Positions 43,757 through 54,039 of a DNA stretch of 64,000 bases are shown here, in pieces. Under the pieces are notes generated by a model, which was not told the DNA's origin, made no database searches, and saw nothing but the letters and a program-made list of their open reading frames with translations. This DNA is from Vibrio sp. 05-20-BW147 (GTDB taxonomy: Bacteria; Pseudomonadota; Gammaproteobacteria; Enterobacterales; Vibrionaceae). The position numbers were made by a program, and so were the translations under genes. The stretch covers positions 1 through 64,000 of the forward strand of contig NZ_SZTO01000018.1 of the NCBI RefSeq assembly GCF_013369385.1. The letters are read 5' to 3'. Within the stretch, counting starts at the first letter, position 1; the number at the start of each line of letters is the position of its first letter.

Positions 43757-45592
43757 TTATTTACTAAATCGACTGATCTGCTCTAAGGCTTGCTGCAGAT
43801 AGGTGAAATTCGGTTGTTGACCTTTCAACTGGCGATTGGTCTTGTCCATAAATTGGTACTGGCCACCGCCACTCACTTCTAGGATGTTGTCATCGGTGAT
43901 AATGGCATAACCGCTGTAGTTTGAGGAAATGATCCAGTTACGTTTCACTGCTTCACCAAGCAAATCATCACCCACAGAGTAATCTTTTACATCGTTGGTC
44001 ACCCCGAGATAGTGCTTCATCAACGTCGGTACAACATCTTGGTGACTGGTGAGCGCTTCACTACTCCACTGCATTTGCGCCGCATCAACGCCAGGGCCAA
44101 AGATGGCAAACGGCACGTTGACCTGCGCATCGGTAAAGTTGCTGTTGTGCCCCCAGAAATTGAGTTTGTTGTCGTTCATCTCTTGCCCGTGGTCACCGGT
44201 AATGATCACCAAGGTATTTTCCAGATCGCCACTCTCTTTGAGTTTATCGAGCACTTTTGTTGCCATTGAATCGACGTAGCGCACACTGGTTTTGTAGCGA
44301 TTGAAAAATGGCGCCGGATCCGTGTCGTTGTCTAGCTTGAGATAATTCACTGCTGTGAGCATCGGCTCGTATTTCGGCTCAAAATCTGCGGGGAAATCGT
44401 AGCCATGTGGCGCATCGTAAAACAAGAAAGAAAACGTTGGCTTCGATTTATCACGTTGATCGTACCAAGCTAACCAATCTTGAGTGAGGTCGGCATCCAG
44501 CTCAGACGGGCTGTCACCTTCAGAGCCAATACGTAAGTTTTCTACTTTGGTGAAAACCGTTTGATTGAACTCCGGTTTACGCAACTGAGCGGCAGTGAAA
44601 ATACCTAATTGGTAATCCAGAGCCTGTAGACGGTCGATCAGTACCGGGCTTTGTTGGTTTGCTAAGAAGCCATGCCAGTAGGTGCCCGGAATGCCGTAGA
44701 AAAGACCAAAGATACCTGTGCGGGTCGCGTTGCCTGTCGCGATGTGATTATTGAAAACCACACCCGACTGCGCGTATTTCCACATGTTTGGCGTATTGTC
44801 TGCGTTGAAGGTATCGGCGCGCCAAGAATCCACCACCAGCAACATAATATTGAGCGGTTTCTCTACAGGTTGTGTTTGAAGTGGTGCTAATGGGTAATTC
44901 AAATCATTTTTGCGTTTAAACGCCAGTGCCTTTTGACGCTCAAGCGCCTCTTCATCCACCCAACCTTGTTTGCGCATAAATTTATCTGCTGTAGCAGGAT
45001 AAAACAGCGGTAAATAGCGCTTCACCGTGGTCACCGGTTGATAGGCATGCGCTGCGGCCCAAATATGAATCGCGTTGGTGGCCAGTAGCGCGGCAAAAGT
45101 CAACAACGCAAACTTGCGGCCAAGTTTCAGCGCTCTGACGGGTGCACCATTTTCTAGCCAGCGAATTGTCCACCACTGAGCGGCCAACAACAAAGCAACA
45201 CCGCCAATCACCATTAACCAAGTGATCAACGGAAAGCTAACAATTTGCCCCGACATCACGAGCTCTAGCACCACCGCATTAATATGGAATCGATACTGTG
45301 CAAACACGATGGTATCAATAAACAAAATCGCGACGCCTAACGAAGCAATCAGAGCTTGGGTACCATTACGAAATGGTTTCGGCAAAAATAAAGTGGGAAT
45401 GGTCACTAAACCAATGATGGCAGCAAGCAGCGTCATCTGCCCCCAAGTACCAGCAAGAATAAAGGTAATGCCTAATGGATCCGTCGGGAACTCTGGCAGA
45501 AAGGCGAAATAACGACTGGCAATCAACATTAACACCAACGCGTTAATTAGAATAAACCATCCGTGAGCGTGCAGCTTTTGCTTAAAAGACAT
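43757..45592 (-). CDS. YejM/PbgA/LapC-like DUF3413 and sulfatase-fold membrane protein
   Basis: This 611-residue protein has five N-terminal membrane helices (DUF3413-like, ~1-200) and a periplasmic sulfatase-type domain (~245-605) with MLLVVDSWRADTFN, NHIATGNATRTGIFGLFYGIPGTYW (Thr near the nucleophile site), FYDAPHGYDFP and IITGDHGQEMNDN. The segment GIFGLFYGIPGTYW is a hallmark of YejM/PbgA, which in E. coli senses periplasmic LPS and regulates LpxC through LapB. Here it is in the LPS gene block, not beside yejL, so it may be a second, specialised copy or a phosphotransferase. Role unresolved. Confidence 0.8.
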   Translation of the reverse strand: MSFKQKLHAHGWFILINALVLMLIASRYFAFLPEFPTDPLGITFILAGTWGQMTLLAAIIGLVTIPTLFLPKPFRNGTQALIASLGVAILFIDTIVFAQYRFHINAVVLELVMSGQIVSFPLITWLMVIGGVALLLAAQWWTIRWLENGAPVRALKLGRKFALLTFAALLATNAIHIWAAAHAYQPVTTVKRYLPLFYPATADKFMRKQGWVDEEALERQKALAFKRKNDLNYPLAPLQTQPVEKPLNIMLLVVDSWRADTFNADNTPNMWKYAQSGVVFNNHIATGNATRTGIFGLFYGIPGTYWHGFLANQQSPVLIDRLQALDYQLGIFTAAQLRKPEFNQTVFTKVENLRIGSEGDSPSELDADLTQDWLAWYDQRDKSKPTFSFLFYDAPHGYDFPADFEPKYEPMLTAVNYLKLDNDTDPAPFFNRYKTSVRYVDSMATKVLDKLKESGDLENTLVIITGDHGQEMNDNKLNFWGHNSNFTDAQVNVPFAIFGPGVDAAQMQWSSEALTSHQDVVPTLMKHYLGVTNDVKDYSVGDDLLGEAVKRNWIISSNYSGYAIITDDNILEVSGGGQYQFMDKTNRQLKGQQPNFTYLQQALEQISRFSK

Positions 45593-45636
45593 GTAACTAA
45601 CTTCCTGAGACTTACGTCTATTTACGAGAATAGCGA

Positions 45637-46347
45637 TTATTGCTGACTTTTGTAACCTGTCAGTAAGGCGTGAAAATCATTGTCGTGCCAGTGAATACTT
45701 CGCTTCACTCGCTCTTTGTTAAATGAGCGTTTGAGTCGATCTAAGTTCTCTTTTTTCCAAGCGTTCCCAGCTTGCGGATAGCATTTATCAAAATCGATAA
45801 TCCAGATCGTTTCCTGCGCATCAATCAGAATATTGTGAATATTAAGATCGGTATGATTGACACCAACGCGATGCATTTTCGCAATTTCGACACCGATTTT
45901 TTGGTAAAGCTCCGCACTCAGTGAGTGTTTTTGCAGTATGGTCACTAAATCTTGCGCATTGGCAATGCGTTCACTCAGCAAATCCGCTTGGTAAAAAAGC
46001 CCTTTTCTCATCGCATAGGCTGCGATCGGTCTCGGGACATTGACCCCGGCTTCGCGTAATTGTTTAAGCAGATGAAATTCCGCGAAACTGCGTGTTGCAG
46101 ACCAGCTTCGAAACCAATAGTGATCTTTCACCAACTTGCCGAATAGTCCACCGCGACGATAGTGACGCAATGCTGCTGTGATCTTGGGCAGTTGCACAAA
46201 CCACGTGGTGCCGCGTCCGGTGGCACTTCCTACCACTTTGTTTTGTGCTTGCCAATACTGCGGGTCAAATAAAGCCAGCTCTGGCGAACTCACCCATTCG
46301 CTGTCGTAACAAATTCGACTTTGACCAAACTGCTGTTGTTCAATCAT
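45637..46347 (-). CDS. kdkA: 3-deoxy-D-manno-octulosonic acid kinase
   Basis: This 236-residue Kdo kinase uses ATP to phosphorylate the Kdo residue of LPS. It has a protein-kinase-like core: KITAALRHYRRGGLFGKLVKDHYWF, SRFAEFHLL-type segment (RSFAEFHLLKQLREAGVNVP), HRVGVNHTDLNIHNILID (catalytic Asp, Asn) and IWIIDFDKCYPQ (Mg-binding Asp). The start ATG (46347) lies in the first copy of a 20-bp tandem duplication that also places a decoy ATG upstream. KdkA is typical of Vibrio and Haemophilus LPS with one Kdo. Confidence 0.92.
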   Translation of the reverse strand: MIEQQQFGQSRICYDSEWVSSPELALFDPQYWQAQNKVVGSATGRGTTWFVQLPKITAALRHYRRGGLFGKLVKDHYWFRSWSATRSFAEFHLLKQLREAGVNVPRPIAAYAMRKGLFYQADLLSERIANAQDLVTILQKHSLSAELYQKIGVEIAKMHRVGVNHTDLNIHNILIDAQETIWIIDFDKCYPQAGNAWKKENLDRLKRSFNKERVKRSIHWHDNDFHALLTGYKSQQ

Positions 46348-46380
46348 GCTTTACCACCACCAATCATGCTTTACCACCAA
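46341..46380. repeat. 20-bp tandem duplication at the kdkA start / dgkA end
   Basis: 46341-46360 and 46361-46380 are identical except at the last base. The duplication covers the kdkA start codon and the dgkA stop, producing a second ATG at 46367 that opens a short frame of seven codons and stop before the real kdkA ATG. Confidence 0.9.
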
Positions 46381-46760
46381 TAGTGACTACCAACGATATA
46401 AAGCCATGTAAAACCAGCGAAGATCAACGCCACCAGCACCGCCGCAGAACCAATGTCTTTAGCTCGGCCACTGAGTTCGTGATGCTCCACCCCGATGCGA
46501 TCCACCACCGCTTCCACCGCTGAATTCATTAATTCAACAATCAGCACCAGCACAACCACCGCAAGCAACGTGATACGTTCAAGCATCGATACATCAAGCC
46601 AAGTCGCTAGCACAATCGCAACGACGAGCAAAGCAAACTCCTGACGAACCGCAGCCTCATGCTTAAAGGCTGCTTTCAAGCCCTGAATCGAGTAACCTGT
46701 GGCTTTTATTATGCGCTTAATACCAGTATTGCCTGGCTTGCCTATATTGGGCTGAGTCAT
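46371..46760 (-). CDS. dgkA: Diacylglycerol kinase
   Basis: This 129-residue inner-membrane kinase has three membrane helices and the DgkA signature ELMNSAVEAVVDRIG (with the Glu pair), after IQGLKAAFKHEAAVRQEFALL (the acidic N-terminal part). It recycles diacylglycerol released when phosphoethanolamine or phosphoglycerol is transferred from lipids, which fits the nearby LPS sulfatase-fold proteins. The ATG at 46760 gives the family length. It is divergent from the GT9 at 46862. Confidence 0.95.
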   Translation of the reverse strand: MTQPNIGKPGNTGIKRIIKATGYSIQGLKAAFKHEAAVRQEFALLVVAIVLATWLDVSMLERITLLAVVVLVLIVELMNSAVEAVVDRIGVEHHELSGRAKDIGSAAVLVALIFAGFTWLYIVGSHYWW

Positions 46761-46861
46761 AGAAAGGAATGCCTTATCGTTGCCATCAATGAAAGAGGGG
46801 TATTTTACATTTATCTTGGGTATCTGCATAATTTAGCCAGATATTTTTTTGAGCAGAACTT

Positions 46862-47923
46862 ATGCCGCTTTTTGAACAAGCCCCAAACTCCGTCTGTTTC
46901 CTCCGTTTGTCCGCCATTGGTGATGTTTGCCATGCGGTCGCCGCCGTTCAAGCGTTGCAACGCCATTGGCCTTCCACCAAGGTGACCTGGGTGATTGGCA
47001 AAGTAGAAGCGCAACTACTACAAGGTTTAGAAGGCGTTGAGCTGATCGTTTTTGATAAAAAACAGGGGCTCGATGGCATGAAAGCCGTTTGGCGCCAGTT
47101 GAAAGGGCGTCGTTTTGATGCGCTTGTTCATATGCAACTTGCCCTAAGAGCAAGCTTAGTCACTCTTGGCATCAAAGCCACGTATAAGGTTGGCTTTAAC
47201 TTTAAACGCGCAAAAGAAGGGCAATGGCTGTTCACCAATCGCAAGATCTCCGATACCGAATCCGCGCACGTCTTAGACAGTTTCTACTCGTTTATCGAAT
47301 ATTTGGGTGTGCCCCGAACGTCTCCTCAATGGCAATTGCCCATCAGCGATGCTGATCATCACTTTGCCCAAGAGACCCTCGGTGACCAACCGACTCTTGT
47401 CATTTCGCCGGCAGCCAGTAAGGATGAGCGTAACTGGTTGGCAGACCGCTACGCCGCATTAGGTGATTACGCTTATGAACAAGGCTATCAAGTGGTGATT
47501 TGTGGTTCTCCCGCTGAACGCGAAAAAGCCTTGGCTGCGGATATTCTGCGCCACATGCAGCACCCTGCGCTGAGTCTAGTGGGTAAAACCAACCTCAAAC
47601 AACTTACCGCACTATTAAACAAAGCTGCCGTGGTATTGGCGCCCGACTCTGGTCCCGCGCACATTGCCACGACCCAAGGCACACCCGTCATTGGCCTTTA
47701 TGGACACAGTAACCCCAAGCGCACCGGACCATACAATAACCTCACCGAGGTAGTGAGCGTCTATGAGCAATTTATTGTCGAACAACACGGCAAAGCGGCT
47801 GAAACGCTGCCTTGGAGCACTCGCGTTAAAGGCGATCATATTATGCAAGCAATCTCGGTCAGCGATGTGATTCGCAGCTTTGACCACATCACGAAAAAGG
47901 AATCAGCATGTCTGAATCAATAA
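46862..47923 (+). CDS. Glycosyltransferase family 9 (heptosyltransferase)
   Basis: This 353-residue GT9 (GT-B) enzyme has VCFLRLSAIGDVCHAVAAV at the start, VTWVIGKVEAQLLQ, DALVHMQLALRASLVTL, ISPAASKDERNWLADRYAAL and VLAPDSGPAHIATTQGTPVIGLYGHSNPKRTGPYN. It is a WaaC/heptosyltransferase-I type protein of the LPS core. Together with waaF it could build the heptose backbone. It overlaps the next gene by 16 bp. Confidence 0.88.
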   Translation: MPLFEQAPNSVCFLRLSAIGDVCHAVAAVQALQRHWPSTKVTWVIGKVEAQLLQGLEGVELIVFDKKQGLDGMKAVWRQLKGRRFDALVHMQLALRASLVTLGIKATYKVGFNFKRAKEGQWLFTNRKISDTESAHVLDSFYSFIEYLGVPRTSPQWQLPISDADHHFAQETLGDQPTLVISPAASKDERNWLADRYAALGDYAYEQGYQVVICGSPAEREKALAADILRHMQHPALSLVGKTNLKQLTALLNKAAVVLAPDSGPAHIATTQGTPVIGLYGHSNPKRTGPYNNLTEVVSVYEQFIVEQHGKAAETLPWSTRVKGDHIMQAISVSDVIRSFDHITKKESACLNQ

Positions 47924-48744
47924 ACAAGCCAACGCTCGCCGTGGCTCTGATTGTCAAAAATGAAGCCGCCAACTTGGATGCCTGCTTAAAAACGGTCGAG
48001 GGTTGGGTCAATGAGATCGTTATTTTGGATTCAGGCAGCAGCGATGAAACCGAAGCCGTTGCCAGACGCTACACCGACAAATTCTTTATTAACAAAGAGT
48101 GGCCGGGCTTTGGCCCACAACGCCGTCTTGCTCAGCAGTATGTTGAATCCGATTATGTGCTTTGGCTCGATGCCGATGAACGCATTACACCAGAGCTTAA
48201 AGCAAGTATTGAACAGGCTGTTGCAAGTAACAAACCTTCAACCGTCTACCAAATTTGCCGATTAAGTTGGGTGTTTGGTCGCTTTATCCGCCACTGTGGC
48301 TGGTACCCTGACCACGTGGTCCGACTGTATCCCACTCAGCTCACACAATACAATGACGCACAAGTGCATGAAAAAGTTGAAGTTTCAGAAAAGATGCACA
48401 TAGTAACTCTAAAAGGGGATGCCATTCACTATACGTATAATGATTTAAGTCATTACTTGAATAAGTCCTCCTCTTATGCCCTTGCATGGTCAAAAGATCG
48501 AGCTGATCGCGGCAAGAGTTGCTCATTTGCTTCAATCATCACTCACTCTGTTGCATGCTTCATTAAAATGTACATCATAAAAGCTGGCTTTTTAGATGGA
48601 AAACAAGGGCTTTTGCTTTCACTTCTATCAACCCATTACACCTTAACCAAGTACGCTGATCTCTGGATAAGAACCAAAACTAAGTCGAGAATGCTAGCAG
48701 AACAGCAGTTCGAGAACAGGCTAATCAACAAGGTTGAAAAATAA
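47908..48744 (+). CDS. waaE: WaaE/KdtX-like glucosyltransferase family 2
   Basis: This 278-residue GT2 protein begins LAVALIVKNEAANLDACL and has VNEIVILDSGSSDETEAVARRY, EWPGFGPQRRLAQQ, YVLWLDADERITPEL (DXD) and DHVVRLYPTQLTQYNDAQVHEKV. It matches WaaE/KdtX, which adds a beta-1,4-glucose to inner-core heptose. As in Klebsiella and other species it is close to coaD. RBS AAAAAGGA lies ahead of the ATG. Confidence 0.85.
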   Translation: MSESINKPTLAVALIVKNEAANLDACLKTVEGWVNEIVILDSGSSDETEAVARRYTDKFFINKEWPGFGPQRRLAQQYVESDYVLWLDADERITPELKASIEQAVASNKPSTVYQICRLSWVFGRFIRHCGWYPDHVVRLYPTQLTQYNDAQVHEKVEVSEKMHIVTLKGDAIHYTYNDLSHYLNKSSSYALAWSKDRADRGKSCSFASIITHSVACFIKMYIIKAGFLDGKQGLLLSLLSTHYTLTKYADLWIRTKTKSRMLAEQQFENRLINKVEK

Positions 48745-49779
48745 ATGCACATCTGTCACGTTAATCTTGCCTCGGGTTTTAGCGGTGGTGAAAAGCAAAC
48801 TTTGGTATTGCTCGCACAACAACGGGAATTGGGTTACCAACTCACCGTGGTCGCCAATCCCGTAAGCTCATTTTTCAAACAAGCTGAAGCGCTGGGGTGC
48901 AATATGATTGCAGCCAAAAGCATGTGGCATGCACACAAGAAAGCCGTAACACAACATTGTGATGTCATGCATGCTCATGAAGGCAAAGCCATCTACTGGG
49001 CTTTTTTACAAAATTTGTGCTTTCGTGTTCCTTATATCATTACACGACGTATTGATAACCCGCTTAAGCGCAAGTGGCTATCTGAAAAAGCCTATCAACA
49101 CGCAGCTCACGTCGTCGGTGTAAGCAAAGCGGTTATCGAAGAAGTCCTCAAACGCCATCCAAAAGCAAACTGCAGTTTTATTCCAGACTCTCCAGCGCGT
49201 TACCCAACGAACTTAAACAATGTCCAAAAAATTCGAGCGCAATATCACGACAAATTTTTGGTTATCAAAGCAGCCAAACACCTAAAACACAAAGGTTTTG
49301 ATGTCGCGATCAATGCTGCTCGGCTCTTGCAATCGCACAGTGATTCTATTCACTTTGTGTTACTCGGTTCCGGCCCTGAGGAACAAGCACTCAAGGCACT
49401 GGCTGCGGATCTCAATAATCTCTCTTTTGCTGGAAATCAGGCCGACATGGGCGATTGGTATGCTGCCGCAAATCTTTTGATTCATACCTCTTACACTGAA
49501 GGGATGGGATCCGTGATTCTAGAAGCGATGGCGGCCGGATTGCCTGTCATCGGTTCGAAAGCGGGTGGAATTCCCGATGTGATTAAGAATGAGGAGTCTG
49601 GTCTGCTATTTGATGTGGGTAGTTCGGAACAACTGGCATCTAGCATTCTCAGAATCTTCAATGATTCCGCTCTAAGAACACGATTGATCGAAGGTGCAAA
49701 TCGTCATTTAAACCAGTTTGAGGTTGCTACAACAGCCATTAGCTATCAAAACCTCTACTGCATCTATAGCGAGAAATAA
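48745..49779 (+). CDS. Glycosyltransferase family 4
   Basis: This 344-residue GT-B enzyme has VNLASGFSGGEKQTLVLLAQQ (acceptor Gly loop), HAHEGKAIYWAFL, VVGVSKAVIEEVL, FVLLGSGPEEQALKALAADL and NLLIHTSYTEGMGSVILEAMAAGLPVIGSKAGGIPDVI (the EX7E donor motif). Position between waaE-like and coaD genes makes it a core LPS transferase. Donor unknown. Confidence 0.88.
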   Translation: MHICHVNLASGFSGGEKQTLVLLAQQRELGYQLTVVANPVSSFFKQAEALGCNMIAAKSMWHAHKKAVTQHCDVMHAHEGKAIYWAFLQNLCFRVPYIITRRIDNPLKRKWLSEKAYQHAAHVVGVSKAVIEEVLKRHPKANCSFIPDSPARYPTNLNNVQKIRAQYHDKFLVIKAAKHLKHKGFDVAINAARLLQSHSDSIHFVLLGSGPEEQALKALAADLNNLSFAGNQADMGDWYAAANLLIHTSYTEGMGSVILEAMAAGLPVIGSKAGGIPDVIKNEESGLLFDVGSSEQLASSILRIFNDSALRTRLIEGANRHLNQFEVATTAISYQNLYCIYSEK

Positions 49780-50259
<480 letters not shown>

Positions 50260-50270
50260 CGCCCAAAACT

Positions 50271-50297
50271 TTCCGCTGAACGAGTCGCTCAGCGGAA
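50271..50297. terminator. Hairpin between convergent coaD and the LTA-synthase gene
   Basis: TTCCGCTGA (50271-50279) pairs exactly with TCAGCGGAA (50289-50297). There is no long T run, so it may be a weak bidirectional terminator or a stability element. Confidence 0.5.
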
Positions 50298-50302
50298 GAT
50301 CG

Positions 50303-52279
50303 TTAAGGTTGAGTCACTTGATAGCGCAAGTAAGCATTCATTAACTGGCGATACTCCTTCGCCCATTCAGGGTTTGAGTTAACCGCCGTTTCCGTCTTGG
50401 TTAACCAACCTTCTCCCCACGGATATAACACTTCTGGTTGAGCGCTACTATACGCCCCTTGATCTGTGATCACTCGTGACGTGTTGAAACCGATATTACT
50501 CACACCTTGCGTTGAGAGCATATTTTCCCCACCAAGGGAGACATACTGCTGCGCGGATAAACTCAAATGGTAGAGCGTAGGGAAAATATCGCGATGAGAA
50601 CCAATTCGACTTGGATCATATTGATGTTCCACATGCTGTAGGATGCTTTCAGGCACATAGAGATAGAACGGCACTCCAAAGGTCAAACCAAACTCCGCCT
50701 CTTCATCGACGGCGAGGTAACGCACGCGATGATCGCCAGAGGCCGCAATGACGGTTTTCTCAGCCAATGGGGATTGCTTCACACCATGGACAAATTGACC
50801 TAGAGAATCGTTCGCATATTGGTACGCTTGCAACAAGCCTTCCGCTTCTTCTTCCATCGGCCCCAGTAGAGTTTTTAATCGCTCACTTGGTTTAACAGGC
50901 TTAGCCTGATAATCACCCGGGGCGCGAAATGGCGAGTGGTTGGTCACTGTCATGATGTAAATCAGCGTTGGTTGCGTGGCTTCATCAAGGACTTTGCGAG
51001 CAAACTTGAAGGTAAACGCATCGGGCACGCCCCAAGTATCGGCATGTTTAGCGGCATCAGGAAAGGCGTTTTTAATGCTGTTTTCATCGTAGACCTGATC
51101 AAAGCCTTGCACCGGCAAATAGTTGGACAAGTTGCGCCACATCCCATTGCCACCATAGACAAACACCACACGATAGCCCGCCTGCTTGTATGGCAATACC
51201 GCAGAAGAAGCTAGCGGTTTTTTCTGTGCACTGGAATGGCTGATCGTTGGTACATCGCTATGCATTAGCATCATCACAATGCTATCAATGGTCGCCGACG
51301 TGCCGGCCATAAAACGCTTGAAAACAAAGTCTTGCTCAAATCCTTCACGTAATGAACCTAACAAATCGTTACTCTGAGCATCGTCTTCAATCAAGACGTT
51401 GTTGCCCATTCCCTCCATCAAAGCCATAACGACATGCGGAGGATTGTCCGCGAGATAGGTGTTCTCTGGTGTGGCAAATAAAGGCTGTGGCTGACCAAGT
51501 ACTTTTATCATTTGCGCTTCCACCTCTTGGGCAGAAATGGGCTCAAATTTCGATTGCTTTTTATAGTCACTTTTTGCCCAATCGAGCGCCATAAAGGCGT
51601 TGGGGGTAATAATATTTAGAAGCCTATTTTCTGAAACGTTCGCGTGATAGCGTTTGAGTGGCAGCGTACCAACCGACCCTCTTGCTATCACAACATACAG
51701 CAAAATTGTAACCACGATCGTTACTGCAGCCACACTCCAATGAAGCGCTTTAAACCGCCATTGTTGTGAACATCCAACCAACCATTGGCTGCACTTTCTC
51801 GCCAACCATGCCACGGCAAGCGAAGCAAAGAAGGAACGCAAGATCGGGTAATCATCCCAAGCATTTTCTAAGACCGCCTCGGTATCATCATCGAACAAGC
51901 CAAACGCGAACACATCAATATAGTTGCCGTAGGTGACGTAGTAGTAATAATTACCGATGGAAAAGGCCGTGAGTAAAAAGAAAATCACGAACGCATAATT
52001 GGGCACAGATCGCTGCCAAAGCGAAAAGCCTCGTGGAAAAGAGGCCAGTATCAACCCAACTAAAAATAGCGGCGCGAAAGCAATCGCAATGATTTTGGCA
52101 TCAAAACGCGCACCCACCCAAAATGCTCGCAACAGATCATCGCCTAAACCAGCAAGCTCCGAAACATCGGCCGCAAACAGCAAAAAAAGACCACGGGACA
52201 CCGTGAGCAGCAGCAGAGCCACTACGATTAACGAAAATATAATGCGAATTGTTTTGTACGCATTCTGCTGAAAATTCAT
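50303..52279 (-). CDS. LTA synthase family sulfatase-fold membrane protein
   Basis: This 658-residue protein has five N-terminal membrane helices and a C-terminal periplasmic phosphotransferase domain: HVVMALMEGMGNNVL, FKRFMAGTSATIDSIVMML (nucleophile Thr), VVFVYGGNGMWRNLSNYL, YIMTVTNHSPFRAPG and VIAASGDHRVRYL (metal-binding DH). This alkaline-phosphatase superfamily moves phosphoglycerol or phosphoethanolamine. Gram-negative members include glycan-phosphotransferases. Substrate unknown; the ATG at 52279 is used. A paralogue begins at 63493. Confidence 0.85.
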   Translation of the reverse strand: MNFQQNAYKTIRIIFSLIVVALLLLTVSRGLFLLFAADVSELAGLGDDLLRAFWVGARFDAKIIAIAFAPLFLVGLILASFPRGFSLWQRSVPNYAFVIFFLLTAFSIGNYYYYVTYGNYIDVFAFGLFDDDTEAVLENAWDDYPILRSFFASLAVAWLARKCSQWLVGCSQQWRFKALHWSVAAVTIVVTILLYVVIARGSVGTLPLKRYHANVSENRLLNIITPNAFMALDWAKSDYKKQSKFEPISAQEVEAQMIKVLGQPQPLFATPENTYLADNPPHVVMALMEGMGNNVLIEDDAQSNDLLGSLREGFEQDFVFKRFMAGTSATIDSIVMMLMHSDVPTISHSSAQKKPLASSAVLPYKQAGYRVVFVYGGNGMWRNLSNYLPVQGFDQVYDENSIKNAFPDAAKHADTWGVPDAFTFKFARKVLDEATQPTLIYIMTVTNHSPFRAPGDYQAKPVKPSERLKTLLGPMEEEAEGLLQAYQYANDSLGQFVHGVKQSPLAEKTVIAASGDHRVRYLAVDEEAEFGLTFGVPFYLYVPESILQHVEHQYDPSRIGSHRDIFPTLYHLSLSAQQYVSLGGENMLSTQGVSNIGFNTSRVITDQGAYSSAQPEVLYPWGEGWLTKTETAVNSNPEWAKEYRQLMNAYLRYQVTQP

Positions 52280-52401
52280 TGAATCAAAACCTGTGGGTAT
52301 CAATGCGAAAAGGCGCACATCTTAACATAGTGGCCAATCAACCCTTTAGCTGCCGATGCCAAAGCAGTGATCAAACACACGAACGATTTTTGAAGAGGAG
52401 G

Positions 52402-53211
52402 TTAATGCTGGCATCGTGGGCAGAAGAAGGTGTTTCTCTGGGCAATTTTCAGCTCTTGAATCGCTTCGCCGCATTCTGGGCATGGCTCTCCGGCTTTTCC
52501 ATACACTTGCAATTCTTGGGCAAAATACCCCGGCTTACCATCGGCTTGGGAAAAGTCTTTCAGAGTCGTGCCACCTTGCTCAATCGCCGTTTGCAAGGTT
52601 TGCTTGATGTGACTCACCAAGCGTTGCCATTCCTCGGCACTGAGTGACATCGTCGCTCTGCTCGGAAGGATGCGTGAACGAAACAAAGATTCGCTGGCAT
52701 AAATGTTCCCCACGCCCACAACGATTTTGTTGTCCATAATAAACTGCTTCACCGCCACACGTTTACCTTGCGCTTTTTCAAGCATGTATGCTCCATCAAA
52801 AGCATCCGTTAGTGGCTCTGGGCCAATATTACCCAACACCGAGTGATCTTCATTTGGCGCTGCGTAAAGCCAAGCACCAAAGCGACGTGGATCGTTGTAA
52901 CGCAACACTTTACCATTAGAGAGCTTGAGATCGACGTGATCGTGTTTGCCTGCCGGGAAGTCAGCGTCCAACACGCGCAATGAACCAGACATGCCTAAAT
53001 GGACAATCGCACTGCCAACATCGGTTTCGATGATCAGATACTTAGCTCGGCGTCCAATGTGACGAATCACTTGCCCTTGCAGCTTTTTTAGCTCACTTGG
53101 AATGACCCAACGCAGCTTAGGCGTGCGAAAAATCAGTGATTGGATGGTTTGATTGAGCAAATGCGGCGTGATGCCCATTCGGCTCACTTCCACTTCTGGT
53201 AATTCAGGCAT
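52402..53211 (-). CDS. mutM: Formamidopyrimidine-DNA glycosylase
   Basis: This 269-residue DNA repair glycosylase has the N-terminal [10 protein letters not shown] (catalytic Pro after Met removal, Glu), [21 protein letters not shown], a helix-two-turn-helix (~[18 protein letters not shown]) and the C-terminal zinc ribbon [19 protein letters not shown]. It excises 8-oxoguanine. The start is the ATG at 53211; a longer frame lacks the essential Pro2. Confidence 0.97.
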   Translation of the reverse strand: MPELPEVEVSRMGITPHLLNQTIQSLIFRTPKLRWVIPSELKKLQGQVIRHIGRRAKYLIIETDVGSAIVHLGMSGSLRVLDADFPAGKHDHVDLKLSNGKVLRYNDPRRFGAWLYAAPNEDHSVLGNIGPEPLTDAFDGAYMLEKAQGKRVAVKQFIMDNKIVVGVGNIYASESLFRSRILPSRATMSLSAEEWQRLVSHIKQTLQTAIEQGGTTLKDFSQADGKPGYFAQELQVYGKAGEPCPECGEAIQELKIAQRNTFFCPRCQH

Positions 53212-53239
53212 GGTGGCTCCAAGGTCAAGAGACTCATCT

Positions 53240-53737
53240 CTAGTAGGGAAACAAGTAATCAGGGGAAACCGATATGGCAATCCAGTAATCCTGCCAGTTT
53301 TGGAATACCCAAAAATCCGCCAGACGATAAAAAGTCACTCTTTGTGGCTCTTCCTGATCTTGGTACCACACTTCGATGGTTTCTGGTTTGATCAACTGGG
53401 AGGCTAATGTCTTCATCGTGGCTTCGTCGAGACGAGTACCAATCAAGGTTTGCCATCTTTCTCCCCACTCTTGTGGAGAAATAGTGATCTCACGCTCTAC
53501 GCTCCAAGCACCGTTATTCCACTCTAAAGCATTACCTGCAAGCTGGATAGAGAGCAGCTGAGCATTGGGGTTGAGTAGAGAAGGATAGCCATTGGTACTT
53601 TCAATCTGAGTCGTGCTCTGATCGTCAAGCAAATAGGTTTTGATCAACGTCGGGGCATTGATGATCACAATAAAGAAGGTGATGCCAGCGATGAGGATAT
53701 TATTCCATTTCCGGCGACGCTTTGGTGAAACCCGCAT
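53240..53737 (-). CDS. Hypothetical membrane-anchored protein
   Basis: This 165-residue protein has a basic N-terminus ([12 protein letters not shown]), one membrane helix ([19 protein letters not shown]) and a soluble periplasmic part with several Trp/aromatic residues and [10 protein letters not shown]. No domain is recognised. The ATG at 53737 follows GAGAAT; it is 28 bp from mutM on the same strand. In V. cholerae a similar gene lies next to mutM by my recollection; a function is not known. Confidence 0.75.
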   Translation of the reverse strand: MRVSPKRRRKWNNILIAGITFFIVIINAPTLIKTYLLDDQSTTQIESTNGYPSLLNPNAQLLSIQLAGNALEWNNGAWSVEREITISPQEWGERWQTLIGTRLDEATMKTLASQLIKPETIEVWYQDQEEPQRVTFYRLADFWVFQNWQDYWIAISVSPDYLFPY

Positions 53738-53793
53738 ATTCTCAATCCAGACTGATAACTGTGCAAAGTATACCAACCAAGGGAACTGCGAGG

Positions 53794-53961
53794 GTTCTAG
53801 GTTCTAGGTTCTAGGTTCTAGGTTCTAGGTTCTAGGTTCTAGGTTCTAGGTTCTAGGTTCTAGGTTCTAGGTTCTAGGTTCTAGGTTCTAGGTTCTAGGT
53901 TCTAGGTTCTAGGTTCTAGGTTCTAGGTTCTAGGTTCTAGGTTCTAGGTTCTAGGTTCTAG
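53794..53961 (+). repeat. Array of 24 perfect heptamers (GTTCTAG)
   Basis: Twenty-four uninterrupted copies of GTTCTAG (168 bp), between a hypothetical gene and rpmG. The unit shares the CTAG core with the arrays at 19915, 60414 and 61211 but has TT instead of GG at its start. Confidence 0.97.
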
Positions 53962-53985
53962 GAGGAGCTTAAAAGAACAACAATA

Positions 53986-54010
53986 AAAAACCCAGCTCGA
54001 AAGCTGGGTT
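53986..54010 (-). terminator. Intrinsic terminator of rpmB-rpmG
   Basis: ACCCAGCT (53990-53997) pairs with AGCTGGGT (54002-54009) around a CGAA loop; on the minus strand a T6 tract follows. Confidence 0.9.
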
Positions 54011-54039
54011 TTCTACAATCTTCAAAGAGACTCAATCAA

